NCBI GenBank assembly: GCA_043758125.1
Contig: JAYVOC010000094.1
Span: 1-14,555, forward strand
Length of the DNA: 14,555 nucleotides
From: JANXSD01 sp043758125
Lineage (GTDB): Bacteria > Bacteroidota > Bacteroidia > AKYH767-A > OLB10
Direction: 5' to 3'
A program made the translations under genes and the position numbers. The notes beneath the pieces were generated by a model, which made no database searches, had not been told where the DNA came from, and saw only the letters and a list, made by a program, of their open reading frames with translations. Shown here one piece after another: positions 9,801-14,555 of this stretch (positions within the stretch are counted from its first letter, which is position 1; the number at the start of each line of letters is the position of its first letter).

Positions 9801-11758
9801 ACATTTTGATTTGATTCAGATATTCCAAGAGTATTAATCCAGTCATTACTAAAAGATGTCATTGCTGGAGTTTGAAATCCTGCACCAGAATTAAATCTAT
9901 ATAATTCATGAATGCCAACATAAATAGTGTTAGGATTTCCCGGATCAATTTTCATATTCATTCCTAATCTCCAGGGATCAGTATTTGGAGGAGGAGTTGG
10001 ATAGTAATAGGCATTAGTACTAGTTAGTCCATTAAAGGATTCACCTACCTCTTGATAGCCTTCTAAAACATATATATGATTTTGATTTGAATAATCAATT
10101 ATAGCATCACCTCCATCGCCAGTTCCAAAATGTTGCCAATTTGGATTTGTCCATTTGTTATTATTGTTGTCTTGTGCGCCTGCGACAATTAAATCAGAAT
10201 TACCTTCAAAACCACCAATCCCGTAAAACTCTAAATTATTTAGACCATAACCACTTTTATTAGCCCAGCCAGCTGTACCTTGCTTCCTGCTTACTCCACC
10301 ATCTGTTCCCATCCATAAAATATCATTAGTTCCACCCACATTAGATTGTTCAAATAAAATTACTCGGACATCTCCATGTTCTGCACAAGCACCATAATTA
10401 GTAATACTTGAAAATGATGCTCCACTATTAACTGATTTGAAACCATAGGCACCTCCAAATGCATAATAAATAGAAGCATCAACAGGAGAAATTACAAACT
10501 TATAACTAACACAATTGGAACTTGTAGAAGTTTGCCATGTATTACTGGTTACATTAAAATTATTCTTCTTTGTGATATTTAATGTTTTATCATAATATAT
10601 CGCTGTAATTATGTTTGCATTTAATGGACACGTAGCGATTCCAATCCAATCTAAATTGAAAACTCCTAATATTGGTTGTGGAGTAATATCTAATGACGAA
10701 AATGTTCCACTATTATAAATTATTTTAAACATTCTTGCACCTTGATTTAATCCTGCAGCATGTATTGAAAATCCATTCGTGGATATGTAAATGATGTTAG
10801 AATTGTTAGGATCAAATTCCATATCAATTATTTTACTTTGTTCTTTAAAAATAGTTTGTGTAGAAGTATAAGTGTATGCTAATTGATTGGTATTATTTAA
10901 CTCATCTAACCTATAGACTTCGTTAGGCGTAAAAGCCCAGATTATATATGGATTATTAGGATCAATTAATATTTTAAAAATTGGTTTTATACTAGAAGCA
11001 TTTAAAGTCAGACTTGTCGGAGACCAATGTAATCCATTGTCGATTGATTTATAAATTCCAATTCCAAAATATCCACCACGGCTCGTACCGCTAGCAACAT
11101 ACAATGTTTTAACACCACTCTGAATAGAAAAGGCAATATCACCTATTCCTAAACCAGGCATCCCATTTGGCTCTTGCATAGGTACCCAATAAGGAGAAGG
11201 ACTTTGTGCAGAGGTTGTTTTCCAAATACCCGAACTCCAGGTTCCTGCGTATAATGTATTATGTGAAATGTCTGTTGGATCAAATGCCAAATTAAAAATG
11301 GCTCCCATATTTTGGCATGGCATTGAAAATGGTCCGAGTTCTGTCCAGTTTGAATTAAGACTTCCACCTGATCCATTTTGATGACATGAATAAATAGCAC
11401 TATTTGAAAAAGTTTGCCTATAGTTTTGCAAAGGTGTTATAAATGTACCTGCATGCAACGAAGAATCAACTTGTACCCGGTTGCGCCAAAAATTTTCCCA
11501 GCGTAAATAGTTAGAATAGTTTAAATCTGCATTAGTATTTTCGTCATCGTCTTCTTCCTCTGCCTTCAACAAAGGATATACACTATAAAATGAATCAACG
11601 CTATTAGTTATGTTAAAAAAATTCGCATTTGGTTGAAACATCATCGCATTCCAATCTGGAGGCATTGGACTAGTTTGCCCGAGTGATATTACTGAATGAA
11701 AGTTGAAAAGTAACATCACTAAGAATATCCTAAAAATTAATGCTTGTTTGGTTTTCAT
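6854..11758 (-). CDS. Multidomain surface protein: BNR/sortilin-like propeller, parallel beta-helix, T9SS type A sorting domain
   Basis: This 1634-residue protein has a signal peptide at about 1-28 and a short acidic stretch near 66-75 (EEEDDDEN). Residues of about 135-820 form a BNR/sortilin-like propeller. Evidence is an opening WTELGPFSMP near 138, Asp-box motifs (SIDNGLHW near 238, TTDGGLTW near 735) and the closing ATFGRGLWE typical of this Bacteroidota family. Residues of about 830-1345 look like a right-handed parallel beta-helix: many short Asn-rich repeats such as NNNINSNSL, ISNFNNIGIFIES and YNTITDTKYGIWLQNES, as in NosD-like or pectate-lyase-like folds. A more charged, probably helical region (about 1365-1530) follows. 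Residues 1554-1634 form the sorting domain (YFLLYPNPAKNVLF). No sialidase or lyase catalytic set was recognised. The ATG at 11758 overlaps the upstream stop as ATGA, and the stop overlaps the next start as TAATG, so it is co-translated with both neighbours. Confidence 0.9.
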   Translation of the reverse strand: MKTKQALIFRIFLVMLLFNFHSVISLGQTSPMPPDWNAMMFQPNANFFNITNSVDSFYSVYPLLKAEEEDDDENTNADLNYSNYLRWENFWRNRVQVDSSLHAGTFITPLQNYRQTFSNSAIYSCHQNGSGGSLNSNWTELGPFSMPCQNMGAIFNLAFDPTDISHNTLYAGTWSSGIWKTTSAQSPSPYWVPMQEPNGMPGLGIGDIAFSIQSGVKTLYVASGTSRGGYFGIGIYKSIDNGLHWSPTSLTLNASSIKPIFKILIDPNNPYIIWAFTPNEVYRLDELNNTNQLAYTYTSTQTIFKEQSKIIDMEFDPNNSNIIYISTNGFSIHAAGLNQGARMFKIIYNSGTFSSLDITPQPILGVFNLDWIGIATCPLNANIITAIYYDKTLNITKKNNFNVTSNTWQTSTSSNCVSYKFVISPVDASIYYAFGGAYGFKSVNSGASFSSITNYGACAEHGDVRVILFEQSNVGGTNDILWMGTDGGVSRKQGTAGWANKSGYGLNNLEFYGIGGFEGNSDLIVAGAQDNNNNKWTNPNWQHFGTGDGGDAIIDYSNQNHIYVLEGYQEVGESFNGLTSTNAYYYPTPPPNTDPWRLGMNMKIDPGNPNTIYVGIHELYRFNSGAGFQTPAMTSFSNDWINTLGISESNQNVMYVANNGPGWTNTPTNFLHKTVNAQSTVPTWTDVTPNVILPNNPFSYSSCTDIIIKPTDENTVWLTFGNFWDYKVVKTTDGGLTWTDYTQGLPQYPVNKIIYQKGSNDGLYVATDIGVYYRDNTMSQWECFNTHLPVCIVTDLEINYCTQKLRIATFGRGLWESPLQRATQTVSTANWTTPTKLYSDLIITGHLTITNSVDIAKGIKITIAPGGVLEISSNGHLFNGCNEMWDKINVDGATATLIIHNNAIVEDAYYGAYTINGGLIQIDHAHLSQNNVHIHLEGSPSTYTGFIYATIMDNSSGLQKPFLPGTASTNGIEIYNFGDVTIGNDQQANYANTISNFNNIGIFIESTSATIINNNINSNSLTNYSRGIAAYNSTQRYFIINVGARSGANSTAYSMNYLSNLSRGIDVVNNFMPFIYDNDLSAIRIRGIYITNCYREIHVSKNIKAKGNYIHKSPDLKIGIYTLYNPKVARLLIIENTLELNNNAIAIDDREYSCTDYHMSQINYNTITDTKYGIWLQNESTPLVGGNTINFIQPPLNSQIGYGIYAQNTCLPDIQGNKVTCTRLTKLLDGICAELCQNPNLCSNYIARVEKGIVCRGSMIGTKVKLNTMTENNIGFILESGGDIGEQGNSLTNDVSDNQWINNILYDTYSAGFSNLTSNTFFDVQSSGFPYNINTFNNDGTSLDVLSNVLGSANATACNDHKGWRVAKDAEDAIVNQASDTVISDEEKWIKQKQLFQIVMDDTSLNSSTNLVLNNFKNSIETEPIGDFKKVNNFIVSAFKDTLNIYPDSVVVDSARIKNSTVNDIKNTETYSKIVNEIYLSTIARNIFEFTPDQKSWLYNISSFCPFEAGQSVYQARVLTSLFDDDVIYFDDNCDPNAHLRLASNENIGINNSYFLLYPNPAKNVLFLDYLTSGDSKTIFKFFSASGKEVYTKILESKNNHSVIPTEQYSAGIYFYEIMNDNSILKTGKLNIIK

Positions 11759-12669
11759 AATTTAATATGGTTAGATTTATTGATTTGAATTACTTCTCTT
11801 TTATTATAGAATTTAATTAAAAGCAGACCAGATGGACACTGATCCTTTTCAAAAATATAACTATCCGTAAATTGATCGGAAAAGATCTCGTTTCCTAGAG
11901 AAGAAAATATGAAAAACTGAATTGTTTCAATTCCTGAATCATTTTTAGATTTTGTAAATTCTAAACTATTTAAATTATCCTTTATGGCTATTGCAGGTGA
12001 ATCATTTTTAAATAAGGCTGGTAATCCAATAGTGTTGCAAGGACCACCTGCTTTTGAAAAAATAACGTTACCATTTTTCGTAACACATTCTAAGCTTGGT
12101 CCACCTTCAAATTGTTGATAGTAATCAATTAAACCGAACCAACTTCCAATACTTTCTACCATCAAAGTTCCTACAGGTTGGCACCCTAAATTAAACGACT
12201 GCCATCTTTTGCACCAAATATTATTTATGAGAGTCGAATCAATATAATCAATAATAACATCTCCACATCCATTTGGATCTATTAATAGGCTATGAATTGT
12301 ATCTCCAATATTTAAGTTGAAATCATATAATAAGTCTTCATTTGTATTTCCAGCCTTAATTAAAAATACTTTTCTTTGAATTGAATCTTCCCTTAAAGCG
12401 CCTTGATATCCAAGAGGTGTCCCATTATAACATTGTGGAATATATATAAATCCACTTTTATTTATTTTTTTATAAATTATACCGTTGATTATTGTGTCAC
12501 CAGGAAACTCATATTGGTATGATGCAGCATTACCCACGCAAAACCCTAAAATACCTACTGGGTAATCAACTCGATAAATTGTGCTATCAACATATAATGG
12601 ATGATAAGACTGTGCTTTAGAAGCAAAAGGGATTAAAATTATTATTAAAAAAAATTGAAATTTATTCAT
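11755..12669 (-). CDS. Secreted protein with degenerate T9SS-type C-terminal domain
   Basis: The start is placed at the ATG at 12669, giving 304 residues. A TTG eight codons upstream (12693) would also be open but would put charged residues ahead of a good signal peptide. From the ATG the signal peptide is MNKFQFFLIIILIPFASKA, with cleavage after Ala19. The mature part resembles a family common in Bacteroidota secretomes, with blocks like GDTIINGIIYKKI, GALREDSIQRKVFLI, LLYDFNLNIGDTI and VESIGSWFGLI. Its role is unknown. The C-terminal 80 residues look like a T9SS sorting domain in layout (IFSSLGNEIF, then PSGLLLIKF) but lack the YPNP/FPNP motif present in the three downstream proteins, so export by T9SS is uncertain. 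Several Cys residues in the mature region suggest disulphides. It is the promoter-proximal gene of the four-gene unit, and its TGA overlaps the next ATG (ATGA). Confidence 0.8.
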   Translation of the reverse strand: MNKFQFFLIIILIPFASKAQSYHPLYVDSTIYRVDYPVGILGFCVGNAASYQYEFPGDTIINGIIYKKINKSGFIYIPQCYNGTPLGYQGALREDSIQRKVFLIKAGNTNEDLLYDFNLNIGDTIHSLLIDPNGCGDVIIDYIDSTLINNIWCKRWQSFNLGCQPVGTLMVESIGSWFGLIDYYQQFEGGPSLECVTKNGNVIFSKAGGPCNTIGLPALFKNDSPAIAIKDNLNSLEFTKSKNDSGIETIQFFIFSSLGNEIFSDQFTDSYIFEKDQCPSGLLLIKFYNKREVIQINKSNHIKL

Positions 12670-12813
12670 TATTGAATTTTTAAAGAGTATCAATTTTAGG
12701 TGAAGTTATTAAAAAAATCTTATCTAATCATTTGAAAACCCAATAAATCAAGATATAATATTGTAAATGCCCTGTGATCCCCTTTTTCGTCATTTTGTCA
12801 AAATTTCTATTTA
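12670..12813. promoter_or_regulatory. Divergent intergenic region between the cargo operon and the plus-strand module
   Basis: This gap must hold the minus-strand promoter of the four-gene unit unless transcription comes from further right. No match to TAnnTTTG with a properly spaced TTTG box was found on either strand, so no promoter is placed. The sequence is AT-rich with a small TTTTG-T-CAAAA palindrome near 12794-12804. Confidence 0.3.
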
Positions 12814-12843
12814 GATCATTGCACCTGCAAAGCGGCATTGATC
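12814..12843 (+). promoter_or_regulatory. Start-proximal dyad, copy 1
   Basis: GATCATTGC (12814-12822) faces GCATTGATC (12835-12843); the arms pair over nine positions with one central T-T mismatch. It ends one base before the ATG at 12845. The same GATCATTGC arm and TGATCTATG end recur before the paralogue at 13483. It could be an operator or an mRNA hairpin controlling translation initiation; the function is inferred only. Confidence 0.5.
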
Positions 12844-12844
12844 T

Positions 12845-12988
12845 ATGAACGAAAATACCCATACCGGAACTTTTACAACAATTTCAGCAGTTGCCGGAGG
12901 ATTAGGAAAATTTTTATTTACCCGTCCGGTTTTATTAAATGTAACTGCCGATGGTCTTTTAACAGTAACGGTCTACGCAGGCGCATAA
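12845..12988 (+). pseudogene. Truncated paralogue of the 79-aa small membrane protein
   Basis: A 47-codon frame from the ATG at 12845 encodes a protein starting MNENTHTGTFTTISAVAGG and ending TVTVYAGA at a TAA. It aligns without gaps to residues 1-47 of the intact gene at 13483 with 36 identities. Of the 47 codons, 22 are identical, 14 differ silently and 11 change the residue. The many silent changes mean the copies diverged under selection before truncation, so this is not a fresh duplication. Similarity stops at the TAA, where the intact protein continues into its membrane segment (SAVVGYVVKIVL). The sequence after the stop does not resume alignment in an obvious frame, suggesting a deletion or recombination junction rather than a point nonsense mutation. 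A genuine short protein cannot be excluded. Confidence 0.7.
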
Positions 12989-13453
12989 GAGGGTTGGTTA
13001 GGTTTTTTTGGAACAGAGGATCGAATTTACTTCTTGAATTTTCAAAACTGGCAGATTACAGTTTATTAAAACATCAATTAATCGACACTTTATTAATATG
13101 TTGGCGAACCTATATAATAATTTCTTTTTAAAAAAGGGTGTTTTTACCCCCGTGAAAAACACCCCCTTTAATTGCATGAAACACCCTTGTTTGAAATAAA
13201 AATAATGCAGATGATAAATGCTCTTTTGTAATTTACTAATGTATAGATGATAAATTAAAATGGCACATTTCTCATTTTAAAAACAAATTAGAATTTTTCG
13301 AATCACTAAAAACGGTAAAACTTCAGATTTTTCTTGACAAATCAAAATTGTTATAAAACAAAACATAAAAAAGACAACAAACATCAATCGCTTGACTAAC
13401 CTTTCAATCCCATATAAAAACACGTAAGCTCATTTTCTTAAAACTCGTATTCC
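12989..13453. other. Non-coding stretch between the truncated and intact paralogues
   Basis: No convincing gene lies here. The first 140 bases may be remnant sequence: in the paralogue's own frame it reads on for about 26 codons (EGWLGFFGTEDRIYF and onward) after the TAA, but I do not recognise it. A strong hairpin is at 13130-13164. The remainder to 13453 is AT-rich. Promoter-like pieces occur (TTGACA at 13334, TTGACT at 13392 with TATAAA at 13413), but their spacing fits neither the sigma-70 nor the Bacteroidota consensus. Confidence 0.5.
13130..13164 (-). terminator. Strong hairpin with T-run on the minus strand
   Basis: GGGTGTTTTT (13136-13145) pairs perfectly with AAAAACACCC (13155-13164) around a 9-base loop. 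Six A residues at 13130-13135 give a U-run after the stem on the minus strand, a canonical rho-independent layout in that direction. On the plus strand the stem is followed only by CCTTTAATT, a weaker terminator. A second AAACACCC at 13179-13186 could compete for the left arm. It separates the truncated paralogue from the downstream plus-strand operon. Confidence 0.6.
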
Positions 13454-13481
13454 GATCATTGCTCTCTAGTCATAAATGATC
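13454..13481 (+). promoter_or_regulatory. Start-proximal dyad, copy 2
   Basis: GATCATT (13454-13460) pairs perfectly with AATGATC (13475-13481), leaving a 14-base loop and ending one base before the ATG at 13483. Its left arm plus two bases (GATCATTGC) and its end (TGATCTATG) match copy 1 exactly, while the loop differs. It would cover the usual ribosome-binding region, so a translational or operator role is plausible. Confidence 0.5.
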
Positions 13482-13482
13482 T

Positions 13483-13722
13483 ATGTACGAAAATAATCAC
13501 ACAGGAGTTTTTACAACTATTTCTGCTGTTGCAGGAGGATTAGGTAAACTTTTAATTACGAAACCGCTTTTATTAGATGTCACTGTTGATGGTTTGTTGA
13601 CAGTGATGAGTTATGCAGGAGCATCTGCTGTTGTGGGGTATGTAGTAAAAATTGTTTTGGATTTTACTACACGTTTTCTAATTAAAAAGTTCGTTCAACC
13701 AAAACAAGATTCAAATGAATAA
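13483..13722 (+). CDS. Small probable membrane protein, unknown function
   Basis: This 79-residue protein begins with a polar MYENNHTG segment and a conserved FTTISAVAGGLGK stretch rich in small residues. A probable membrane helix lies around residues 37-58 (GLLTVMSYAGASAVVGYVVKI), followed by an amphipathic basic segment (TTRFLIKKF) and a polar tail. I do not recognise a named family; the size and layout are like a holin or a small virion or envelope membrane protein, which is speculation. It is the first intact gene of a three-gene operon and overlaps the next gene by 8 bases. A truncated paralogue lies 640 bases upstream, and both are preceded by the same dyad. The start is supported by alignment of the two copies at the ATG. 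Confidence 0.75.
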   Translation: MYENNHTGVFTTISAVAGGLGKLLITKPLLLDVTVDGLLTVMSYAGASAVVGYVVKIVLDFTTRFLIKKFVQPKQDSNE

Positions 13723-14215
13723 GGTAATCGGTATTGGTGTGCTTGGACTTTTGATCTATGGTGCAATACGTATCAGCAAAGTAAAAAATGTTGCTGATAG
13801 TATCACTACAAAATTAGTCAATCCGCGCATCCATAAAATTTCTTTGTCGGGAATGATACTTCGATCAGAAGTAAAAATAAATAATCCTACTGTTGATAGT
13901 TTGACATTGACAAAACCTGTTATCACCCTTTCATCGAACGGCAAAACGCTAATGCAATCAAAATCTAATGGTGAAGAGTTAACCATTAAACCAATGGCAA
14001 TAACGATGATGGACACAATTGAATTACAACTTGGATGGACAGTGCTCGGAAGTTTAGTGAGTGGCATCGTAAAAAAAATTCCAGAGCTAATACTTGCTTT
14101 TCAAACTGGAACAGTTGCAAACATCGCGGATGTATTAGGTATTCCTATGGAGATGACTTTCTCTACTTATAGCAATGGAATTTTCTTTCAATCAACACCC
14201 GTAAAAATAATGTGA
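13715..14215 (+). CDS. Membrane-anchored LEA-2-like (WHy-type) beta-sandwich protein
   Basis: The 166-residue protein starts with an uncleaved-looking membrane anchor (residues 3-19, KVIGIGVLGLLIYGAIR). Residues of about 42-106 fit a LEA type 2/WHy-like domain: alternating strands (ILRSEVKINNPTVDSLTL), the hallmark NNPT (56-59), a strand ending in SNGKTLMQS and the closing IKPMAITMMDTIELQL, which matches the family pattern of a proline followed by an alternating final strand. An amphipathic segment (VSGIVKKIPELILAFQTG, 115-132) and a second small strand region follow. In plants LEA-2 proteins are linked to desiccation stress; bacterial members have varied or unknown roles, so no function is assigned. 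The ATG overlaps the upstream gene by 8 bases, and the TGA overlaps the next ATG (TGATG), so the three genes are probably translated together. Confidence 0.7.
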   Translation: MNKVIGIGVLGLLIYGAIRISKVKNVADSITTKLVNPRIHKISLSGMILRSEVKINNPTVDSLTLTKPVITLSSNGKTLMQSKSNGEELTIKPMAITMMDTIELQLGWTVLGSLVSGIVKKIPELILAFQTGTVANIADVLGIPMEMTFSTYSNGIFFQSTPVKIM

Positions 14216-14553
14216 TGGCTGAAAATAATTCCATGCAAGTAAGTAGTGGACAGCGATCCATTCAATCGGGTTTAGATTACGATAAGTATTTTCCGAAGCC
14301 TGATACAAAAGATCGTATCATCATCAATGATGGTGAAGTAGAAGACACTGTTGCATTGATGGAAAAAGTTGTTTGGAAATATATCAACGACACCAAAAAA
14401 ATTGCTCCGCTACTTAAACGTAATTCTATTGATGCAACATGCAAAGCGATTTGGGAATTTCTATATCATCATTTACAATACGCATTAGACAAACAAGGCT
14501 TAGAACAACTGCGTCGTCCTCCTGACTTGTCCAAATTAGGTCAGCACATTTAA
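14215..14553 (+). CDS. N-terminal part of a transglutaminase-like family protein, probably truncated
   Basis: The ATG at 14215 overlaps the upstream TGA as TGATG and is preferred over a GTG one codon earlier, giving 112 residues. There is no signal peptide or membrane segment. The sequence resembles from memory the N-terminal region of a Bacteroidota transglutaminase-like (papain-fold) family: DYDKYFPKPDTKDRI (21-35), VVWKYINDTKKIAPLLK (52-68), and TCKAIWEFLYHHLQYALD (75-92) followed by GLEQLRRP (95-102). In that family the LRRP block is followed by a Trp/Arg segment and the catalytic Cys in a DCD-like motif. Here the match stops at LRRP, and ten unrelated residues lead to a TAA, so no catalytic Cys-His-Asp set is present. 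Insertion, deletion or frameshift at about 14520 is likely. A real short protein is the alternative. Confidence 0.6.
   Translation: MAENNSMQVSSGQRSIQSGLDYDKYFPKPDTKDRIIINDGEVEDTVALMEKVVWKYINDTKKIAPLLKRNSIDATCKAIWEFLYHHLQYALDKQGLEQLRRPPDLSKLGQHI
14522..14544. repeat. Small inverted repeat at the break in the transglutaminase-like gene
   Basis: CTGACTT (14522-14528) faces AGGTCAG (14538-14544), with one non-Watson-Crick position that would be G-U in RNA. It begins where the protein similarity ends. TGACTTGTCC at 14523 could be the end of an IS3-like element continuing beyond the window, as those ends often begin with TGA; this cannot be tested here. Confidence 0.3.
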
Positions 14554-14555
14554 AT

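Noticed and set aside
11149..11400. Minus-strand open frame of 83 codons
   Set aside because: A frame-shifted shadow of the 1634-aa gene on the same strand; the real frame carries the propeller motifs.
12670..12693. TTG start eight codons upstream for the 304-aa protein
   Set aside because: The ATG at 12669 gives a normal signal peptide directly at the N-terminus; the upstream codons add nothing and use a rare start.
12838..13131. Plus-strand open frame of 97 codons
   Set aside because: It overlaps the truncated paralogue in another frame. The frame starting at 12845 is the one that aligns to the intact gene, and the 97-codon product is a basic, Arg/Asn/Phe-rich sequence with no family resemblance.
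13334..13418. TTGACA/TTGACT and TATAAA sigma-70-like pieces
   Set aside because: Spacings of 12 and 15 bases are wrong for sigma-70, and Bacteroidota use a different consensus.
13756..14067. Minus-strand open frame of 103 codons
   Set aside because: Antisense to the LEA-2-like gene, which has overlapping operon neighbours and a recognisable domain.

Overview
The window comes from an AT-rich member of the Bacteroidota. The evidence is a run of large, signal-peptide-bearing proteins that end in type IX secretion system (T9SS) type A sorting domains with YPNP/FPNP motifs, plus a small DUF4248-like gene, a family I associate with this phylum. Genus or family cannot be fixed from the window; a Chitinophagales-, Saprospirales- or Flavobacteriales-like source would fit. 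No tRNA, rRNA, CRISPR array or complete insertion sequence was seen.

Left part (1-2639, minus strand): the N-terminal 879 codons of a very long Sec-exported surface protein, open to the window edge. It has PKD/Ig-like modules, then a ladder of 70-80-residue repeats. A gene-poor stretch follows (2640-3758). It holds a candidate promoter for that gene, a terminator-like hairpin and one small plus-strand DUF4248-like gene.

Centre (3759-12669, minus strand): a compact transcription unit of four exported proteins. In order of transcription they are a 304-aa lipoprotein-like or secreted protein with an eroded C-terminus, a 1634-aa propeller plus beta-helix protein, a 521-aa beta-propeller protein and a 487-aa delta-60 repeat protein. 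The first three are joined by overlapping stop/start codons (ATGA and TAATG). A perfect 14-bp hairpin lies before the fourth. None shows a recognisable enzyme active site; they look like T9SS-exported cell-surface or adhesive proteins.

Right part (12814-14555, plus strand): a different kind of module. A truncated paralogue (47 codons) is followed by an intact 79-aa small membrane protein, an overlapping 166-aa membrane-anchored LEA-2-like protein and a further overlapping 112-aa protein. The last resembles the N-terminal part of a transglutaminase-like family but stops before any catalytic Cys. The two paralogues diverge in sequence, yet both keep a GATCA...TGATC dyad ending one base before the start codon. 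The abrupt end of the last gene may mark an IS or other junction at the window edge. This module is the least explained part of the window and may belong to a provirus-like or other mobile element; that is inference.
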